Counted from the stretch's first letter, positions 46,003-55,716 are shown. The stretch: 64,000 nucleotides of DNA from Chloroflexota bacterium (GCA_029262735.1 JAJCYY010000001.1:1-64000), one strand, 5' to 3'. Numbers and translations: made by a program. The notes: generated by a model not told the origin, from the sequence alone.

Positions 46003-47121
46003 CTAACTGAAGGCGTCTCTGATTCGGCCCAGTATGCCGCCGTCTTCGGCGTAGCCAACATCGGGCGTGCCAAGACTATCAGCCAGCTCCTCGAACAGCT
46101 CCCGTTGGCGATCGCTCAACTCTTTCGGCGTTGCCACCTTAACTGCGACAAGTTGATCGCCTCTTCTCCCGGAGCGACCCATATGCGGGAACCCGGCGTT
46201 GCGAATACGGAAGACCTTCCCAGTCTGCGTTCCTGCAGGGAGCTTGATTTCGTGCTCCCCATCGATTGTCGGCACGTTCAGCACTGTTCCAAGAGTCGCC
46301 TGGGCTACGTTGATGCCAAGTTCAGCGAGTACATCATTTCCATGCCGGTCGAACAGTTCATGTTGCTCGACTCTGACGAATATATACAGGTCACCTGCAG
46401 GTCCGTTCAACGCACCTTGGGCGCCCTGCCCCCTCATCACGATGCGAGAGCCGTCTTCGATGCCCGCGGGGATCTCAACAGCAATTCGTCTGCTACGGCG
46501 CTCTGTGCCTGATCCACTGCAGTTTGTACATGGTGTCTGGACCGTGCTTCCCGTACCGCTGCAGGTTGAGCACTGGGCAATCTGCTGAAACTGGCCGAAA
46601 ACCATTCGCTGTACACGGCGAACCTCGCCGGAGCCGCCGCATGTTGCGCAGGTCGATGTGTCAGTTCCGGGTTCTGCGCGGGATCCCCCGCAATGTTCGC
46701 AGGACTCCGTTCGGTCTATATCGAACTCTTTCTCTGCTCCGAAAGCGGATTCGATGAACGAAATCGATACCTCGACTTCCAGGTCTTCGCCCCGGCTTGG
46801 TCCTTTCCGGCTCGAACCTCCGAAGAAGGCGTCGAAGATGTCACCAAACCCACCGAAGTTCTGGAAGTCATCAAAACCACGCCCACCATTGCCATTGGTA
46901 ACGCCAGCATGCCCAAACCGGTCATACGCGGTCCTGCGCTCCGGGTCACTTAAAACCTGGTATGCGGCATTGACCTCTTTGAACTGGTCCGAGGCGTCAG
47001 GGTCTTTATTTCGATCCGGGTGATACTTGAGCGCCTGTTGCCGGAAGGCCTTTTTCAGATCTTCCGGTGAGGCGGTCCTGGGAACTCCCAGCACCTCATA
47101 GTAGTCTCGCTGCTGAGTCAT
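46003..47121 (-). CDS. dnaJ: chaperone DnaJ
   Basis: The 372-residue type I J-protein has a J domain ([24 protein letters not shown] at 33-36), a Gly/Phe linker ([20 protein letters not shown]), four zinc-finger repeats ([31 protein letters not shown]) and the substrate-binding C-terminus. It works with DnaK, whose gene and grpE are not in this window. Confidence 0.95.
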   Translation of the reverse strand: MTQQRDYYEVLGVPRTASPEDLKKAFRQQALKYHPDRNKDPDASDQFKEVNAAYQVLSDPERRTAYDRFGHAGVTNGNGGRGFDDFQNFGGFGDIFDAFFGGSSRKGPSRGEDLEVEVSISFIESAFGAEKEFDIDRTESCEHCGGSRAEPGTDTSTCATCGGSGEVRRVQRMVFGQFQQIAQCSTCSGTGSTVQTPCTNCSGSGTERRSRRIAVEIPAGIEDGSRIVMRGQGAQGALNGPAGDLYIFVRVEQHELFDRHGNDVLAELGINVAQATLGTVLNVPTIDGEHEIKLPAGTQTGKVFRIRNAGFPHMGRSGRRGDQLVAVKVATPKELSDRQRELFEELADSLGTPDVGYAEDGGILGRIRDAFS

Positions 47122-47270
47122 CTGATCCTGTCAACGGCGAACTGGATTTCGCACGGTAGATGTCGCTATGCAAGCGCCGCAACCTGATAATTATAGTCTC
47201 GTAGTCCGAATAAACCGAATACGGGCCTGCACATATCCGAGCAGCGGTTTCCTGATGAATCTAAAACGGA

Positions 47271-48299
47271 TCAGCTCTGACCGTAGACTCGGCCAACCAC
47301 GGCGCTCAGCGACGAGCCTGTATAGGCTACTACCGGAATTGCTCGCTCGTAGGGCAGACGAGTTGGCGCCAATATCCCCACAACGCCGCTGGCCTCTTCA
47401 CCAACCCCGTAGTCACAGACAATTACGCTGAATTTCTGAAGTGATCGATCTGTGTTCTCAGCCCCGATGATGGTCACCGCGCCGCTGCCAGAGGGAGCGA
47501 TCATGGCAAGTTGCTCGAACACATGGTCACTTTCGATCGCTGCCACGGCCATCTGGGCGCGTTCGGAGTCGTCTTCGAACTCAGGCTGTCTGAACAGTCG
47601 TGATAGACCCTGTAGCTTCCGGGATTTGAGACGGTCTGTTTCATGCCGCAGTACAACCTCCATAGCCGACTTTACGACCTGCCTGTCCAACTCTTCCTCC
47701 GGCCCGGAACCGCTGGCCTGAAGAACCGACAGTGATTTGCCTGCAATCAGATCGTTGACTCGGTTTCGGCTCTTCTCCAGTTCAGAAGGTGTAACGTTGC
47801 GAGTCGTGCTGATCAGCTGGCGGTATACGACGGCTTCTTTCATCACCACGACGAGCATGACAAGCATTTCCTGAAGCTCGAGCAGCTGTATCCCCTTGAT
47901 GGAGGACGATGGGGATTGAAGTGGAGTAGCAAAGGCAACCGTGTCCAGCAACGTGGCCATGATGCTTGCCGCGGTGTTGGCCCATTCGTCGATATCTTCA
48001 GGAGACTCGTTGAGGCCAGCTTGAACTCGGCTGGCGTTTTCCTCATCGATGGCAACATTGACATCCAACCAGTCGACCAACTGCCGATATCCTTTGTCGG
48101 AGGGCACTCCACCAGCGGAGATATGCGGTCGGTGGATGTAGCCACCTTCTTCCAACGCGACCATCTCATTGCGTATTGTCGCAGGGCTGACCTGGAGGCC
48201 TTTTGCGCGTGCGATGACGCTGGACGCCACCGGCACCGCCGTGCTGATGTAGTCATTAGCAATGATTTTTAGAATTTGGCTTTTGCGTTCAGTTAGCAT
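47271..48299 (-). CDS. hrcA: heat-inducible transcription repressor HrcA
   Basis: The 342-residue repressor has an N-terminal winged helix (LTERKSQILKIIANDYI, SPATIRNEMVALEEGGYIHR) and the HISAGGVPSDKGYR segment (usual HTSAGRVPTDKGYR), followed by the regulatory GAF-like part. Start ATG 48299 gives the standard N-terminus; the frame is open further upstream without similarity. HrcA normally binds CIRCE operators; none is seen upstream, so its targets may lie elsewhere. dnaJ follows after 149 bases. Confidence 0.93.
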   Translation of the reverse strand: MLTERKSQILKIIANDYISTAVPVASSVIARAKGLQVSPATIRNEMVALEEGGYIHRPHISAGGVPSDKGYRQLVDWLDVNVAIDEENASRVQAGLNESPEDIDEWANTAASIMATLLDTVAFATPLQSPSSSIKGIQLLELQEMLVMLVVVMKEAVVYRQLISTTRNVTPSELEKSRNRVNDLIAGKSLSVLQASGSGPEEELDRQVVKSAMEVVLRHETDRLKSRKLQGLSRLFRQPEFEDDSERAQMAVAAIESDHVFEQLAMIAPSGSGAVTIIGAENTDRSLQKFSVIVCDYGVGEEASGVVGILAPTRLPYERAIPVVAYTGSSLSAVVGRVYGQS

Positions 48300-48348
48300 A
48301 GTGATGGACCAAGGCTGAAAACGCTGTTCCGTATTCGGATACAACCCG

Positions 48349-48412
48349 AACGTAGCATGCATTTTTCTACAGTGTCAACGCATTGACGGCCATGTGGGGG
48401 CGTTGCAAGATT
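48349..48412. promoter_or_regulatory. possible back-to-back promoters for hrcA and the MBL-fold gene
   Basis: TTGACA on the minus strand (48378-48373) with TACGTT at 48354-48349 (18-base spacer) could drive hrcA. TTGACG on the plus strand (48383-48388) with CAAGAT 17 bases later (48406-48411) could drive the MBL-fold gene. The two -35 boxes form the inverted repeat GTCAA-N4-TTGAC. The -10 boxes are weak. Confidence 0.35.
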
Positions 48413-48485
48413 GAACTGATCAATCGCACTCAGCGACTTGGTTTTCTTCTTTCCCTGTCACTGTTTATTTACGGGTAGAACAATC

Positions 48486-49106
48486 ATGGAGATCCGTTCG
48501 CTTGGCCGGTCAGGCTTCGTAGTGAAGTCTGGAGTTGGAACCGTTTTGATTGATCCGCCCGCCGAGGCTCTTGCGGGACCATTATCCGACCCGAACACGA
48601 TCGCTGCTTTTAGCAAGCGAACATCGAATAATCGAGTTGCGCCAAAAGGCGTGGCGAAGGTCATTGAAGGTCCGGGGGAGTACGAGATCGGAAGCGTCAG
48701 CATTCGAGGAGTTGCGACGCCCTCGGACGATCCTACGGTCTCTCACGATATCAACACCGCGTATGTGATCGATGCTGACGGTGTGCTGGTCTGCTCGACA
48801 GGCGGTCTTGGCAGCACGCCGGATACGACCTCGATGCAGCAACTCGGCAAGGTGAATGTGCTGTTGCTCGATCCTGAGCAATCGCCGATGTCGGCAGATG
48901 AACTGGCAGCAATAATGAGGAGCTTTGAGCCCGATATTGTCGTGCCTTCGGGTTTCGATTCCGCGGCAGGCAAACCGGGAACACTCCTCAGTAGTCTGCT
49001 CTCTGAACTCGGGGTCAAGGAACTCGATCCGCAGCCGCGAATGACAGTCTCGCGATCATCCTTGCCGGATTCCCGAACAACGGTCCTGCTTACGCCTCAG
49101 ATCTAA
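48486..49106 (+). CDS. metallo-beta-lactamase-fold protein lacking most metal ligands
   Basis: The 206-residue protein resembles UlaG/MBL-like short proteins: IRSLGRSGFVVKSGVGTVLID start, GPGEYEIGSVSIRGVATPSD centre (usual GAHYGE or HxHxDH region), and VNVLLLDPEQSPMSADELAA. The HxHxDH zinc motif is absent, as in a subset of this family, so catalytic activity is doubtful. Start ATG 48486 follows a weak site. It is divergent from hrcA. Confidence 0.7.
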   Translation: MEIRSLGRSGFVVKSGVGTVLIDPPAEALAGPLSDPNTIAAFSKRTSNNRVAPKGVAKVIEGPGEYEIGSVSIRGVATPSDDPTVSHDINTAYVIDADGVLVCSTGGLGSTPDTTSMQQLGKVNVLLLDPEQSPMSADELAAIMRSFEPDIVVPSGFDSAAGKPGTLLSSLLSELGVKELDPQPRMTVSRSSLPDSRTTVLLTPQI

Positions 49107-49162
49107 AGCCGGGCTACTGGCTGCTCCCGCAATCGTGAATCCGTTTGCCAACAGCGCAACGG

Positions 49163-50257
49163 TCAGTAGTCCTCGCGTACTGCTACGAATCGAGCACTTC
49201 TGAGCCGTCTTGTGAGCCAGAGTGCAAACGGCAACGCAAGTAGTCCAAGCATCCCCGTCGATGCCGGACCGCCACTGTGCGAACTACAGAAGCCTCCTCC
49301 GTCCGAACTATCGGCTTCCTGCGTGGGTGTAGCCTGGGCTGTTGGCTCTCCAGACCCAATTGGCGTTGGCGTCACTGTCGGTGTAGCAGTGGGCGTTGGC
49401 GATGGAACTGGAGTCGGCGTTCTGGTCGGCTCCGGGGTAGGCGTGGGCGTGCTGGTCGGCTCTGGAGTAGGAGTGGGTGTAGGTGATGGAGGGAGAGTCG
49501 GGAATATCAGATTGAACGCACCTAAAAACTCGTTCCCTCTAAATGACGTGCTCTGAACAGCACGCAATTCTCCAATGAAAAAGACGACTTGAAGTCCCAG
49601 GAATTCCTCGTCCACTGGGTTCACCACAACCTGATAGCGTCCGTTTTCGATCGTAGAAAACGGTGAGGTGTAGTTTCCTACTGTCGCGAAGATAGGTGTC
49701 CCATCGGGTGGAATAGAGGACCCGGCAAGCACCTGTCCGCTGTAAAGGGATGGCAGGAGGATGATAGGAGTAGGCGTTGGAGTGGGCGATGGTGTCGGCG
49801 TGGCTATCGGTGCAGTTGGAAAATCCAGGTCCTGTGCGCGAAGAATTGGCAACGTCCAGGCACATCCAAGACAGACCTGACCGCTGAGGAGGGGCGCAAA
49901 CACGGAATCGCTGGAAGAGCGCACCTGATCATCCAGCCAGAACTCAATGATCCCGCCTTCCACATCGGGAGCCGGGCCCACAACAAGCGCAGTGTACCTG
50001 CTGGGCACCGTCCGACCGACAATTGCAGGGGGAGAGGTGTACAGCACTTGCCCCGTAGAGCTGCGTATCTTTGCCGTCAATCGAAACCCATCCGGAGACG
50101 GCTGGCCGCCGATAGTAACGTTGCCCTGATAGATGATGGACCGAAGTTGGGGTAAGCCACCCTGGGCTTCCGCTTGTTCCTGCCAGGCCAGTACGCCTGT
50201 CGCAGCGAGAGCCAGCATGGCAGCCGCCGCTATGACGCCTACGAGTCGTATTTTCAT
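49163..50257 (-). CDS. secreted protein with two beta modules, PT-rich stalk and Cys/Gly C-terminal anchor
   Basis: The 364-residue protein has a signal peptide (VGVIAAAAMLALAATGVLAW, cut near residue 30), two related modules (about 35-150 and 170-260, each with the pattern Y.G....G..P.PDG and a closing F P), a Pro-Thr stalk (PTPTPTPEPTSTPTPTPEPT and following) and a tripartite C-terminus: GGGFCSSHSGG, hydrophobic GMLGLLALPFALWL, basic TRRLRSARF. The end resembles MYXO-CTERM/rhombosortase-type sorting signals with a Cys. I chose ATG 50257; a GTG five codons upstream is possible. Function unknown, probably a cell-surface protein. Confidence 0.8.
   Translation of the reverse strand: MKIRLVGVIAAAAMLALAATGVLAWQEQAEAQGGLPQLRSIIYQGNVTIGGQPSPDGFRLTAKIRSSTGQVLYTSPPAIVGRTVPSRYTALVVGPAPDVEGGIIEFWLDDQVRSSSDSVFAPLLSGQVCLGCAWTLPILRAQDLDFPTAPIATPTPSPTPTPTPIILLPSLYSGQVLAGSSIPPDGTPIFATVGNYTSPFSTIENGRYQVVVNPVDEEFLGLQVVFFIGELRAVQSTSFRGNEFLGAFNLIFPTLPPSPTPTPTPEPTSTPTPTPEPTRTPTPVPSPTPTATPTVTPTPIGSGEPTAQATPTQEADSSDGGGFCSSHSGGPASTGMLGLLALPFALWLTRRLRSARFVAVREDY
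49361..49499. repeat. low-complexity repeat encoding a Pro-Thr stalk
   Basis: On the plus strand the stretch is a degenerate 6-base repeat of the type GGCGTN/GGTGTA, broken by CTGGTCGGCTC units twice. On the coding (minus) strand it encodes alternating Pro-Thr with Glu/Ser interruptions. A shorter copy (PTPSPTPTPTP) lies at about 49760-49802. Confidence 0.8.
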
Positions 50258-50592
50258 ACCGGGGATTATCACTTTAAAACGATTACCTGATCGTAACTGC
50301 GGGGCAAAGTCAATTTTTGTCAGGGACTTGTATTCCCTGCTTGCAATGATTGATACGGACTACAGACAATCCTAGTCTTCTCCCGCCCTTGTCACATCGC
50401 TTCGACCGGACATTCCAAACTTCGTTGGCGATCATCGCGAAATTCTGTGGGCTGATCACATCTAATTCATGTGACTACATTAGAACACAGCCGTCTGTTG
50501 TCTTCCGCAACTATTTCGAACGCGAAGCGCCCCCTCCCGAGAATCGGAAGGGGGCGCACATTGTCAGTTTTAAGGACTGACCTTCAGTTCCC
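50258..50592. other. intergenic region upstream of the PT-rich surface protein gene
   Basis: 335 bases with no supported gene. It contains the hairpin at 50527-50557 ending the large surface protein gene, and an AT-rich segment (about 50275-50345) expected to hold the promoter of the PT-rich protein gene; I cannot define boxes with confidence. Confidence 0.5.
50527..50557 (-). terminator. strong hairpin after the large surface protein gene
   Basis: GCGCCCCCT at 50527-50535 pairs with AGGGGGCGC at 50549-50557 (9 bp), extended inward by CCGA/TCGG after one mismatch. It lies 36 bases downstream of the stop of the minus-strand gene. A T-run is missing, so it is a likely but not classical terminator. 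Confidence 0.6.
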
Positions 50593-53500
50593 TTACGGGA
50601 AGACCGGAACAGGCGTACCAGTCACCTCAACGAAGAGGACGTCACCGGTGTTAACGGGATCGGTGTCGACCAAGAGCACGAAGCTCAGGATCTCCGGGTC
50701 CCATCTGTATACACGTCCGAAGGTCAGTTTTCCGAGGTAATCGGAGACCTTAACCGGAGTAGTACCACCACCAACGACCTGGCGTACCAGTGCCGTAGAT
50801 GCACCCGTTGTGAGTTTGCGGCTCGTGTCGATTACCGCAATGGCGTTGAAGCCGAGCACCGTCTGAATCGTGATGATTCCAGGCGGTGAACCCGATGCCG
50901 GGAGCACTTCACCAACGAGCAGAGCCTTGACCTGTTCAAAGTTCAGCGAGTGGACCCAGTAGGCCTGAGTCGACTTCACCGAAGTCAAGCCGTTCTCAGT
51001 CGCAGGCTCAAGGAGCTGGGAGACCGAGTCACGGATTGACACAAGCCACTGACCGTCAACGGACGGGTCGAAACCCAGCACCGCATCGTGACCAGCATTG
51101 TCAAAGACGCTGTTGACGTCTGGGTCAACTGGGTCAGACGGGAACGAGATTGCATTCCACCCGGCGAAAATGTCCAGGTCGAACGTCTTTCGTTCCTCAA
51201 TCGTCACCTTCAGCTCTTGCTTCGTGCTCTCGTTTCCGGCCGCGTCAATCGCGTCGCCGTCATCAATAAGCAGCGTGTGCTCACCAAGAGTCAAGTCAGT
51301 CGGCGGGATGTAGAAGAACCTCTTGCCATCACTGGCGGCGATCACGTCGGGCGTGATGTCGGTTCCATCCAACTGAACCTTACTCAGCGTAACTGTCGAA
51401 ACCTCACCACCCTTTGCAGGTGGGCCAGTCACTACGGTCTTGTAGTCGATGATGATCGACGGCCGAGTCTGGTCAGTCTTCGGATCAACACCTGCTGCAC
51501 CACCGACCGAAAGGGACGGTGCGGCCATTGAGGAGTCCAGTGTGAAGACCGGAGTACCGGCCTTCTCATTGTCGTCCGAGCCGAGCGTGCCATTGTTTCC
51601 TTTGCCGTCATCCGCAGTTATTTCGATAGCACGCTTACCGTCGGCATCGCCTTCCGAAGTGAAGGTTGCCGTCCAGGTATTGCTACCCTCTGCGAGTACC
51701 TGTGGCGTGTCATCTACGTTACTGACAGCCGAGTACACCTTAACGACAGGGCCGGCAGGCACTGACTCATCAGACGTGATCGTAATCTTGATCGTATCCT
51801 TGGTCAGCTTGTCCGGACCCTCATCTGCAAGCGAAACTGCACCGGTACCGCTGCCATCGCTCAGTGTGATGGTAATGCTCGGAGCAATACCGTCCGAAAC
51901 CTCACGGTCACCTAGCGTCTCGCTGTTGCCGGCCAGGTCCGTAATGGTGTCCTGGATGCTGGCTAACGGCGTGTCATCTGACAGGAAGTCGTTTGAGACT
52001 TCGAAGTACAGGACAGCTTTTGCACTTGCGCCCAGGGGCTTCAGCAACTCATCGAAGGTAGCATCGTCGCTGTCGTCGATGTTGAACGGATCGCCGTCCG
52101 AGTCCTCGAGCTTGTTAAGCACCGTAACCCTGGTGGGAACGATGGTTGATCCCGAGTCCAGCTTGATCGTGAAGTCCGATGTCTGGATGTTCGTTAGGTC
52201 GTCAGTAACACCGACTCGCAACGAGTTCCTGGCAACGACTTCCTTCGTCCCATCCCATGCAAGGCCCGTCTTGTGGTCCGCAGCGGTGTCTGTGAAACCC
52301 GGATCGACTTCATCGATCTGGATGGTCGGTAGCTGAATACCGGACTTGCCGGAATCGGCGTCGGACAGTGCAAGGTTGCCTGCCAGGTCTGCCGAAACGA
52401 TCACCCAGTCAACAATGTGGTCCTTGTCACCACTGAAGTCCGGAATAGGACTGCTCGGGTCCTCGGAGAAACTGAACGCCGTGTCTCCGTCAACGGCACC
52501 AGACGTGGAGATACTAAGTTCTTGCACGTCAGAAGCGAGGTTGTTACCAGTGGCCACATTGACCACAGGTCCTGAGTTGTTGGCGTCAGCCGTATTGTCC
52601 CACTTGACTTTGATCTCATCGATCTTCAATCCGGATCCTGACTCAGAAACTGTCCCACTGAAAATGGGTGTGTCGTCCTGGGTAGCAGAACCGGAAGCGG
52701 GAGCAGTGATCGTGTTTGTCGGCGGAGCACTATCCAGTGATAGCAGAGTCTCCTGCGTGTTATTCGCGTTGTCCTTGAAAGACAAGGTCAGTTGACCAGT
52801 GCCTGCAAAGATGTCGACAGCTCCCGTACCGCCTGTAAGAGCACCTGTCGAGCCATCACCGCTGATCTTAGTGACGCCGTTCTCAATTAGCTGGATGAAA
52901 CCTTCATATCGGCCGGTGCCGATTCCTGTTTCACTAGCAATGAACGTAACGTTACTGTTCTCCAGGTCACTCGCCACCGTTACCTCGGTCGTACCCACGA
53001 TAGAGGTGTCGTATGTGATGTGGTTCAGCAGGTAGTTGGCCGCGACGTTGATTTCCACCTTGATCCAAGGATCACCGGCATCGCTGCCCTCGAAAAAGCT
53101 GATGATGTCCAACTGGTTACCAATAAGGTTTGTTGTTCCACCATCCACGCTCACCACAGTATTTGCCACGACGTCGGCCAGGGTTCCCGCAATAGGGGAG
53201 TTGGCGGCGCCAACTGTACGCCCGGTCAACTCGATAGTTGCGGTATCACCCGGGATACCAGTGGCGATGGTGTCGCCGGTGCCGCCCGCAATGACCGTGA
53301 TGTTCGCGCCTGTGACAGTCGTCGGTACAGACGGATTTAACTCGGCGTCAATCATCACAATCTTGACGACATTCGCACCAGGCAGAATGATCCTGCCACT
53401 TGACCCCTGTACTAAGGGATCATCTTCAAAAGTCGAATAAACCGTACTACTAAACGTGTACGGATCCGCCGGCGTGGGCTCGTTGGTTATCTTGGACCAC

Positions 53501-53619
53501 TCGTTGGCGACATAGATTTTTCCTGCCGCCGCTTTAGTGGCCGAGGTTGAGCCAACGACAGCCACGATAGCGAGTACGAGTACCGCCAGTCCGGCTAGCC
53601 ATTTCACTGAAAGCTTCAC
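50593..53619 (-). CDS. large secreted surface (S-layer-like) protein
   Basis: The 1008-residue protein begins with a signal peptide (LSVKWLAGLAVLVLAIVAVV, cut after the following STSATKAAA). The mature part is beta-rich, Thr/Asp/Gly-rich and almost free of Cys, with Ig/cadherin-like segments (ITAPASGSATQDDTPIFSGT, TDTAADHKTGLAWDG). Near the C-terminus are two copies of a GWN-type module (FAGWNAISFPSDP with AYWVHSL, and LGFNAIAVIDTS with VYRWDPEILSF). No SLH or cell-wall motif is seen. Start GTG 53619 follows AAGGGGG at a good spacing and puts the signal peptide at the N-terminus. A strong promoter and 234-base leader suggest high expression. Confidence 0.82.
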   Translation of the reverse strand: MKLSVKWLAGLAVLVLAIVAVVGSTSATKAAAGKIYVANEWSKITNEPTPADPYTFSSTVYSTFEDDPLVQGSSGRIILPGANVVKIVMIDAELNPSVPTTVTGANITVIAGGTGDTIATGIPGDTATIELTGRTVGAANSPIAGTLADVVANTVVSVDGGTTNLIGNQLDIISFFEGSDAGDPWIKVEINVAANYLLNHITYDTSIVGTTEVTVASDLENSNVTFIASETGIGTGRYEGFIQLIENGVTKISGDGSTGALTGGTGAVDIFAGTGQLTLSFKDNANNTQETLLSLDSAPPTNTITAPASGSATQDDTPIFSGTVSESGSGLKIDEIKVKWDNTADANNSGPVVNVATGNNLASDVQELSISTSGAVDGDTAFSFSEDPSSPIPDFSGDKDHIVDWVIVSADLAGNLALSDADSGKSGIQLPTIQIDEVDPGFTDTAADHKTGLAWDGTKEVVARNSLRVGVTDDLTNIQTSDFTIKLDSGSTIVPTRVTVLNKLEDSDGDPFNIDDSDDATFDELLKPLGASAKAVLYFEVSNDFLSDDTPLASIQDTITDLAGNSETLGDREVSDGIAPSITITLSDGSGTGAVSLADEGPDKLTKDTIKITITSDESVPAGPVVKVYSAVSNVDDTPQVLAEGSNTWTATFTSEGDADGKRAIEITADDGKGNNGTLGSDDNEKAGTPVFTLDSSMAAPSLSVGGAAGVDPKTDQTRPSIIIDYKTVVTGPPAKGGEVSTVTLSKVQLDGTDITPDVIAASDGKRFFYIPPTDLTLGEHTLLIDDGDAIDAAGNESTKQELKVTIEERKTFDLDIFAGWNAISFPSDPVDPDVNSVFDNAGHDAVLGFDPSVDGQWLVSIRDSVSQLLEPATENGLTSVKSTQAYWVHSLNFEQVKALLVGEVLPASGSPPGIITIQTVLGFNAIAVIDTSRKLTTGASTALVRQVVGGGTTPVKVSDYLGKLTFGRVYRWDPEILSFVLLVDTDPVNTGDVLFVEVTGTPVPVFP

Positions 53620-54188
53620 AGCTTCAGTCCCCCTTGCATCCGCGTTTCTTACCCACATACATCAGCAGAAGGGCAGAGGGAGGTTCTCTTTGAACATCTC
53701 CTGCCGGTGCCGGGTGGTTCTAAAACTCGGAGGTCTCCGATGCTGTTAGTACCTAGCGCCAACGCGGCGGCCAGGGTGCCGATTCCAATACCTATAACTA
53801 AGGGTCCTGAGCACGCGAATCGGCGCGCGCGCAATCGGACCTCGGGTCAAGCCCATGCGATTTAATCACTGCCCAAATTGCAGTGTCAACCCAAATGAGC
53901 TGTCCCTTTTTCCCGTTTCTCCCCGCTTTAAGTGGAGTCACCTATCCGAAACCGGATAATGTAGCCCCGCCGGGTGAACCGAGTGCTCAGAGACACTTTA
54001 GGGACACCCCATGCCGGGAGTCAACGAGTACCAACACCAATTAAAGGCCAGATTGGTTACGTGAGAATTACAGAGAGTACGCAGCAAGCGCACCGGCCTC
54101 CACACATCAGGGCTAGCGGCTAGTGCCTGCCCGATCCAACGAACCTCTGTTCTGAGATCAATACGAGAGAGTAAACCATCTGTACAAA
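53620..54188. other. long intergenic region between surface protein gene and rho
   Basis: About 570 bases without a supported gene. The left part is the leader and promoter of the surface protein gene. The right part (about 53900-54188) shows no coding potential I trust and no repeat, apart from the rho terminator that follows it. Confidence 0.6.
53860..53889 (-). promoter_or_regulatory. sigma-70-type promoter of the surface protein gene
   Basis: On the minus strand TTGACA (53889-53884, perfect -35) is followed after 18 bases by TTAAAT (53865-53860, 4 of 6 to TATAAT). The predicted transcript would have a leader of about 235 bases before the GTG start. Confidence 0.55.
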
Positions 54189-54222
54189 CAGGGGCGGAGC
54201 CCTTTTCAGTGCTCCGCCCCTG
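54189..54222 (-). terminator. hairpin after rho
   Basis: CAGGGGCGGAGC at 54189-54200 pairs perfectly with GCTCCGCCCCTG at 54211-54222 (12 bp, 10-base loop). It is 61 bases beyond the rho stop on the minus strand, followed there by TTTG. It may also act in the other direction, where TTTT follows. Confidence 0.7.
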
Positions 54223-54283
54223 GATGTTTTCGATTGCGTGTAATCCGACTACCGGGACCGGTTACTTCAGGGTCCGACCGGAA

Positions 54284-55702
54284 TCACGCCAGGCTGGGTT
54301 TTTCGGGCTGCGTAATCGATTTCAAGAACTCATCGTTCGTCTTCGTACGGTTCATCCGTTCCACAACCCGCTCAGCGGCATCGGTTGAGTTCGGTGAGTC
54401 CTGGCTGATGATTGCGACCATGCGCCTGAGCAGCCACACCTGCTTGAGCGTCGCTTCATCCTGCAGGAGCTCCTCTCGGCGAGTGCCGCTACGCTCGATG
54501 TCTATCGCCGGCCAGAGTCTTCGGTCGGCCAATCGTCTGTCCAGGTGCAATTCCTGGTTTCCGGTCCCCTTGAATTCTTCATAGATCAGGTCATCCAGGC
54601 GGGAGCCGGTATCTATCAGACAGGTGGCGACAATTGTGAGGCTACCGCCCTCTTCGCAGTTTCGGGCTGCGCCAAAGAAGGCCTTTGGTGGATAGAGCGC
54701 GTACGGATCCATTCCACCAGAGAGCGTCTTGCCGCTGCTTGGGACTGCAATGTTGTAGGCGCGAGCGAGGCGCGTCAGGCTGTCCAACAGTAGAACAACG
54801 TGTTCGCCGCTCTCCACGAGACGCTTGGCGCGTTCCATCGACACTTCCGCCGTACGTGTGTGGTCTTCAACTGGTTCATCGAAGGTCGAGCTGTAAACCT
54901 CTCCATCGATGGACCGTTGCATGTCGGTCACTTCTTCAGGGCGCTCGCCGATCAAAGACACGATCAGATATATCTCGGGGTGGTTCTCGCGAATACCGTT
55001 GGCGATCTGCTTCAGGAGTACCGTCTTTCCGGCTTTCGGCGGCGCCACCAGCAGTGCTCGCTGTCCCCGGCCAATAGGAGCGACTATGTCGATAAGCCTG
55101 GTGCCGAGGAGCCTTGGCGTCGTCTCGAGAGTCAACTGATCGTCTGGATAGAGAGAGGTTAGCTGCTCGAATTTCGGTCGATGCCTGGACGACTCCGGAT
55201 CGTGGCCATTCACGATCTCTACTTTCAAGAGGCCGTAGTATTTCTCGCCTTCTTTGGGTTGGCGTAACTGGCCGGCCACCATGTCACCCGGACGCAAGCC
55301 GTACTTTCGGATTAGCGACTGGGAGACATAGATGTCGTCGGGCGTGCCTTTTTTTCCGGGCGGACGAAGAAAGCCATAGCCGTCGTGCAAAATATCTAAG
55401 ACACCGGCACCCAGTAGTTGCCCCGTCTCTTCACCGAGGACACGGAGCAGCTCCATGATGATCTCGGTTCGTCTCTGGGGAATCCGTTTGATTTTTTTCT
55501 CGACCGCTAGCTCGCGCAACTCATCGAGAGTTTTTGCTCCCAGGTTGCCGAGATCTGGCAGCTCGGCTTCCAGAGCCTCCAGCTCCTGGTCACTAATCCC
55601 GGTCTGGGGCCGTTGTGGACGGCCCGGGCGTCTACGCCCGCCCGTACGGCGCCTGCCGTTGGCGTTTGAGCGGTCTGTTTGGCGCGTGGCTGGGGATGGC
55701 AG
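54284..55702 (-). CDS. rho: transcription termination factor Rho, probable CTG start
   Basis: Rho is the hexameric RNA-dependent ATPase that ends transcripts. From CTG 55702 the protein is 472 residues: a Gln/Arg/Gly-rich head (about 1-45) of the kind seen in Actinobacteria-like Rho, the Rho_N helical part ([20 protein letters not shown]), the cold-shock-like RNA domain ([20 protein letters not shown]), and the ATPase core with Walker A APPKAGKT and Walker [15 protein letters not shown]. No ATG/GTG/TTG exists upstream in frame before the stop near 55770, and the internal TTG 55519 would cut the Rho_N domain. AGGAGG lies 8 bases before the CTG. Confidence 0.9.
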   Translation of the reverse strand: MPSPATRQTDRSNANGRRRTGGRRRPGRPQRPQTGISDQELEALEAELPDLGNLGAKTLDELRELAVEKKIKRIPQRRTEIIMELLRVLGEETGQLLGAGVLDILHDGYGFLRPPGKKGTPDDIYVSQSLIRKYGLRPGDMVAGQLRQPKEGEKYYGLLKVEIVNGHDPESSRHRPKFEQLTSLYPDDQLTLETTPRLLGTRLIDIVAPIGRGQRALLVAPPKAGKTVLLKQIANGIRENHPEIYLIVSLIGERPEEVTDMQRSIDGEVYSSTFDEPVEDHTRTAEVSMERAKRLVESGEHVVLLLDSLTRLARAYNIAVPSSGKTLSGGMDPYALYPPKAFFGAARNCEEGGSLTIVATCLIDTGSRLDDLIYEEFKGTGNQELHLDRRLADRRLWPAIDIERSGTRREELLQDEATLKQVWLLRRMVAIISQDSPNSTDAAERVVERMNRTKTNDEFLKSITQPEKPSLA

Positions 55703-55716
55703 GTTCGAATCCTCCT
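55700..55716 (-). promoter_or_regulatory. strong ribosome site before a CTG start (rho)
   Basis: AGGAGG (minus strand, 55716-55711) is followed after 8 bases by CTG (55702-55700). It is the only strong Shine-Dalgarno site in the region and matches the reading frame of Rho. Confidence 0.55.

Noticed and set aside
48374-48387. GTCAA-N4-TTGAC repeat as a CIRCE operator
   Set aside because: It lacks the TTAGCACTC-N9-GAGTGCTAA pattern; it is better explained as two back-to-back -35 boxes.
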